A stretch of DNA of 24,992 nt from the NCBI GenBank assembly GCA_023386765.1, contig JAEWJD010000082.1, positions 1 to 24,992 on the forward strand, in the 5' to 3' direction. Source of the DNA: Pseudomonadota bacterium. GTDB taxonomy: Bacteria > Pseudomonadota > Gammaproteobacteria > Burkholderiales > Burkholderiaceae_B. The translations under genes and the position numbers were made by a program. Positions 22,380-24,992 of this stretch are shown here, one piece after another. Within the stretch, counting starts at the first letter, position 1; each line of letters opens with the position of its first letter. The notes beneath the pieces are model-generated. The model was not told the DNA's origin, did not search any database, and saw only the letters and a program-made list of their open reading frames with translations.

Positions 22380-23303
22380 ATGGACAGTGTTTCTCCGGCA
22401 AGCCTGCGTCGCGCCTGGTCGCTGCAGGCGCAATCGCATCCTTTGGTGGCCATCGGCCTGGGGCTGGGGCTGGTCGCCGTGGCGTGGTTGTGTGCCAGCA
22501 GCATCTACGAAGCCTTTACCGGCGAAAACAGCGCGCATGTCGGGCTGGCTCTGGCCGGCGGGATGGCGGGTTTTGGCGCGACGGCAGTGGGCGCCTTGGC
22601 CGCGGCCGTGTTCAGTCATGTATCCACACGCAGCCAGGACAGCATGCTGGGTTTTGCCGCGGGCATGATGTTGGCGGCCAGCGCTTTCTCCCTGATCCTG
22701 CCGGGGCTGGAGGCGGCCGCGCTGCAGGTGGGAGAAGGCCCCAAGGCCGCGGCGGTCGTGGTGCTCGGCCTGGGGCTGGGAGTGTTGCTGATGCTGGGGC
22801 TGGATTACTTCACCCCCCATCTGCATGAGGCAAGCGGCCAGCGCGGGCCTGACAGCGCCCGCGTCGGCGGGGTATGGTTATTTGTGCTGACCATCGTGCT
22901 GCACAACCTGCCCGAAGGCATGGCGATCGGCGTCAGCCTGTCCAACGGAGACCTGGCCATCGGCCTGCCGTTGACCTCGGCCATTGCCATCCAGGACATC
23001 CCGGAAGGGCTGGCCGTGGCGATCGCCTTGCGCGCCATTGGCATGCCCCGGGGGCGTGCGGTGCTGGTGGCCATTGCGTCAGGGCTGATGGAGCCCCTGG
23101 GCGCACTCATCGGAGTGGGCATGGCCAGCGGCTACGCGCTGGCCTATCCGATCAGCATGGGGTTGGCCGCCGGCGCCATGATTTTCGTGGTGTCCCACGA
23201 AGTCATACCGGAAACCCATCGCAACGGCCATGAAACCGCAGCGACGGTCGGGCTGATGGGTGGTTTTGCCGTGATGATGTTCCTGGATACGGCGCTGGGT
23301 TGA
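22380..23303 (+). CDS. ZIP-family divalent metal transporter (BbZIP orthologue)
   Basis: A 307-residue inner-membrane transporter for zinc and related divalent metals. It closely resembles BbZIP of Bordetella bronchiseptica as I recall it, which has eight membrane helices. Residues matching the BbZIP binuclear metal site are present with a two-residue shift: Met97, His175, Asn176, Glu179, Gln205, Asp206, Glu209 and Glu238. Key motifs are HNLPEGMAIGVS and IQDIPEGLAVAIALR. The start is set by AAGGA about nine bases upstream of the ATG; a longer frame back to 22323 is unlike the family. No Zur-type site was recognised, so metal regulation is not evident. The function is well supported by the family. 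Confidence 0.95.
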   Translation: MDSVSPASLRRAWSLQAQSHPLVAIGLGLGLVAVAWLCASSIYEAFTGENSAHVGLALAGGMAGFGATAVGALAAAVFSHVSTRSQDSMLGFAAGMMLAASAFSLILPGLEAAALQVGEGPKAAAVVVLGLGLGVLLMLGLDYFTPHLHEASGQRGPDSARVGGVWLFVLTIVLHNLPEGMAIGVSLSNGDLAIGLPLTSAIAIQDIPEGLAVAIALRAIGMPRGRAVLVAIASGLMEPLGALIGVGMASGYALAYPISMGLAAGAMIFVVSHEVIPETHRNGHETAATVGLMGGFAVMMFLDTALG

Positions 23304-23313
23304 GCGGTGGCGC

Positions 23314-23790
23314 TCAAGGTGCCGTGTTGCGGCAGTCTTCCAGCGCGCGCTGATAGCTCTGGACCATCACTTCGGTGGTCCAGGGATTCACGCTCGCGGG
23401 GTCGAAACCGCTCGCGTCCATGGCCTGGCGGGCGCACGGCGACGTGGTGTCTACCGCCGCGGCATCCGATGTCATCGGCGTGAGCCCCCGCGCTGCCTCC
23501 TGGTTGGGCCAGGCCGGCAGCAACGGCTGGCTGGCCGACACCATCACCCCCCCTTGCCCCAGGCCTACGCTACTGGCCCAGCCGCCATTGCGTTGGCCGA
23601 TGAATACGCCGCTGCCCCCATAGGGGCCATCGGCAAAGCCGAAGCCAGGCCCGAAAAATGGCCCGCTTGAATAGCCGAAGCCATGGCCCAGTTGCAGGCC
23701 GCCCCAGTACATGCCGCCTGCCTGGGCGGGGGAAAACGCACTGCTCAGCAAGGCCAGCATCACGCCGGCCGGGAAGGTCCGCAACTTCAT
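23314..23790 (-). CDS. Glycine/aromatic-rich exported hypothetical protein
   Basis: A 158-residue protein with a clear signal peptide (MKLRTFPAGVMLALLSSAFSPAQA, cleavage near residue 24). The mature N-terminus is rich in glycine, phenylalanine and tyrosine (GFGYSSGPFFGPGFGFADGPYGG). The C-terminal part is more ordinary, with two cysteines (SPCARQAM and LEDCRN) that could form a disulfide. GAGG lies upstream of the ATG. I do not recognise a family; it looks like a Bordetella-type conserved exported protein. It is convergent with the ZIP gene (10 bp apart). Confidence 0.7.
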   Translation of the reverse strand: MKLRTFPAGVMLALLSSAFSPAQAGGMYWGGLQLGHGFGYSSGPFFGPGFGFADGPYGGSGVFIGQRNGGWASSVGLGQGGVMVSASQPLLPAWPNQEAARGLTPMTSDAAAVDTTSPCARQAMDASGFDPASVNPWTTEVMVQSYQRALEDCRNTAP

Positions 23791-24032
23791 GAGATGCCTC
23801 GTCGGTCAAGAGGAGTGGCCGTGCCAGGGCCAGGGTCGGGCTGCGCCAGAGGAGCCTGGCTCGGGGATGTGTCGTCCCACTGTAGCGCCGTGGCCGCCCC
23901 AAGGGGGCTACCGGATGTGACCGGCGCGGCGAAGGGCCGGTGGGCGTTACGATAGGGGCGGGTTCGCGCAGATCAGACCCCGACGCGGGTGGTCGCTGTG
24001 TGCCGCGCCGTGTTTATCCGCCGGAGAGCATC
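23791..24032. other. Intergenic region without a recognised gene
   Basis: This 242-bp gap lies between the divergent exported-protein gene and the GNAT gene. It is GC-rich. I see no reading frame with coding character, no RNA gene and no clear promoter hexamers. It should contain the promoters of both flanking genes. Confidence 0.5.
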
Positions 24033-24479
24033 ATGTCCTGTCCCACCGCGCTTGCGCTGCGGCCTGCCACCGAGGCCGACCTGCCTTTTCTGCGCGCCTT
24101 GCGGCGCCTGACCATGGATGCCCATTTGAGGCGCTGCGGCCTGTCGACCGATGACGCGGCCCATGAGGCACGTATCCGGCATCACTTCGAACAGGCCTGC
24201 CTCGTGTTGCGGCAGGGTACGCCAGTGGGCTTGTTCAAAGTGTCCGAAACGCCGCCGCATTGGCATCTGCTGCAATTGCAGATCCATCCCGACTGGCAAG
24301 GACAGGGCTTCGGCGAGGCCCTGCTGCGCGGCTTGCTGGCGCGTGCCCAGGCGCAAGCCTGCGAGGTGAGCCTGAACGTATTGCATGGCAATCCGGCCCG
24401 GCGGCTCTACGCGCGCATGGGGTTTCGGCCTGCCGGGCAGGACGGGCCGCAGTTGGCAATGCGTTGGACGCCCGCCTGA
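24033..24479 (+). CDS. GNAT-family N-acetyltransferase
   Basis: A 148-residue GCN5-related acetyltransferase. The acetyl-CoA binding motif A is LQLQIHPDWQGQGFGEALL (residues about 80-98, QGQGFG as the Q/RxxGxG/A signature), followed by motif B with LNVLHGNPARRLYARMGF. The ATG at 24033 is chosen for GGAGAG seven bases upstream; the frame extends back to 23940 without family similarity. It transfers an acetyl group to an amine of an unknown substrate. No neighbour points to the substrate. Confidence 0.9.
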   Translation: MSCPTALALRPATEADLPFLRALRRLTMDAHLRRCGLSTDDAAHEARIRHHFEQACLVLRQGTPVGLFKVSETPPHWHLLQLQIHPDWQGQGFGEALLRGLLARAQAQACEVSLNVLHGNPARRLYARMGFRPAGQDGPQLAMRWTPA

Positions 24480-24538
24480 TGCCTGCGCGCTGCGGGCTGA
24501 GCAGACAGGCGGGATCGCGAGTTCGGGGATACTGATAC

Positions 24539-24579
24539 ACTCGGCCCCCCGAGTTGGCTCCCCGTGCGGGGAAGCCAGC
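24539..24579 (+). other. Two adjacent hairpins before the polysaccharide-deacetylase gene
   Basis: Hairpin 1 is ACTCGG/CCGAGT with a CCCC loop (24539-24554). Hairpin 2 is GTTGGCTCCCC/GGGGaAGCCAGC with a GTGC loop and one bulged A (24553-24579). They overlap by two bases, so both cannot be fully formed at once. No proper T-run follows (CTTGTTGTTG at 24590-24599), so termination of the GNAT transcript is possible but not clear. Confidence 0.45.
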
Positions 24580-24614
24580 AGCCCGTGCCCTTGTTGTTGC
24601 TTCCTTCCTGCCTG

Positions 24615-24992
24615 ATGACTTTCCATTCCACCGTACTTGCGCGCCTTGCCGTTGGCTTGTCCTTTTTCCTGGCTTCCGTGTGTTCGGCTCAGACCGTGGC
24701 GCTGACCTTCAGTGATGGTGCGGATGCCGAGCGCCAGGTAGATGCGGCGGTTGTGAATATCAGGTTGCTGGAGGGGCTGAAAAAATACGGGATACAGGCG
24801 GCTCTTTTCCCATCGCTGAAGTATGGGGGCTACAGGTTCGGGCTGAACATGGCGAGCGATTGGGGCAAGGCAGGGCATATGGTTGGTAACCATACCCTCG
24901 GCCATTTAAATCTCTCCGATAGCAAAGTTCCCTGGAACATATTCGTCCGCGATGTCGAAGAAGCCAGTTATCCGCTGAGCAAGGTGCCGGGT
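24615..24992 (+). CDS. Secreted polysaccharide-deacetylase-like protein (3' end outside window)
   Basis: The first 126 codons of a NodB-homology protein are visible and no stop is reached. A signal peptide (FHSTVLARLAVGLSFFLASV, cleavage near residue 25, CSA/QT) is followed by the conserved deacetylase start VALTFSDG (residues 28-35) and GHMVGNHTLGHLNLS, which contains the metal-binding HxxxH at His93 and His97. In the usual TFDDG motif the first aspartate is the catalytic base; here it is Ser33, while the metal-binding Asp34 remains. Enzymes of the family remove acetyl groups from chitin, peptidoglycan or exopolysaccharide. No Shine-Dalgarno sequence is obvious before the ATG; GTG 24585 would add ten residues. 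It probably acts in the periplasm. Confidence 0.85.
   Translation, partial: MTFHSTVLARLAVGLSFFLASVCSAQTVALTFSDGADAERQVDAAVVNIRLLEGLKKYGIQAALFPSLKYGGYRFGLNMASDWGKAGHMVGNHTLGHLNLSDSKVPWNIFVRDVEEASYPLSKVPG

Noticed and set aside
24480..24614. Possible small structured RNA such as SRP RNA before the deacetylase gene
   Set aside because: The conserved GGUCAGG and GGAAGCAGCC core of SRP RNA is not present on either strand; only two simple hairpins are seen.

Overview
The window looks like chromosomal DNA of a high-GC betaproteobacterium of the Alcaligenaceae (Bordetella/Achromobacter group). The strongest pointer is the ZIP metal transporter at 22380-23303. From memory it matches the structurally studied Bordetella bronchiseptica ZIP protein (BbZIP) almost throughout, with every metal-site residue conserved at a constant two-residue offset. 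GTG and TTG starts, tight ATGA-type gene overlaps and Fur boxes of the TGAGAA-type also fit. No rRNA, tRNA, CRISPR array, insertion sequence or integrase was seen. The genus is an inference; no database was searched.

Region 1 (1-10482, + strand) is the most unusual part. Five tightly packed genes encode: the C-terminal 1234 codons of a very large repeat protein with RTX-like beta-roll repeats (5' end outside the window); a GAF-domain/membrane-anchor/HlyD fusion; a PqqD/M50-metalloprotease/HlyD fusion; a shortened SecA-like ATPase; and a small secreted HlyD/RND-type adaptor. There is no ABC ATPase. The set reads as a dedicated export or surface-display machine for the giant protein, driven by a SecA-like motor, with three lipoyl/HlyD-type adaptors. 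I know of no named system with this composition.

Region 2 (10510-13687) holds two small regulator/target modules. A MerR-type regulator is divergent from a DUF2938 membrane protein, with a soxS-like operator between them. An AraC-type regulator is divergent from a CynX/NimT-family MFS exporter (a NimR/NimT-like arrangement), with a perfect dyad between them.

Region 3 (13691-18512) is an iron-siderophore uptake cluster: a Fur box, a PchR/AlcR-like AraC regulator, a promoter with two 17-bp direct repeats exactly 21 bp apart next to a Fur box, a TonB-dependent siderophore receptor, a cupin, and an FptX/RhtX-type inner-membrane permease. The likely logic is Fur repression without siderophore, activation by the regulator plus ferric siderophore, outer-membrane import by the receptor and inner-membrane import by the permease.

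Region 4 (18535-24992) is a run of ordinary accessory genes: a divergent LysR/MFS pair, a DUF3008 small protein, a divergent Lrp/LysE-type exporter pair, the ZIP transporter, a glycine-rich exported protein, a GNAT acetyltransferase, and the start of a secreted polysaccharide-deacetylase-like protein that runs off the right edge.
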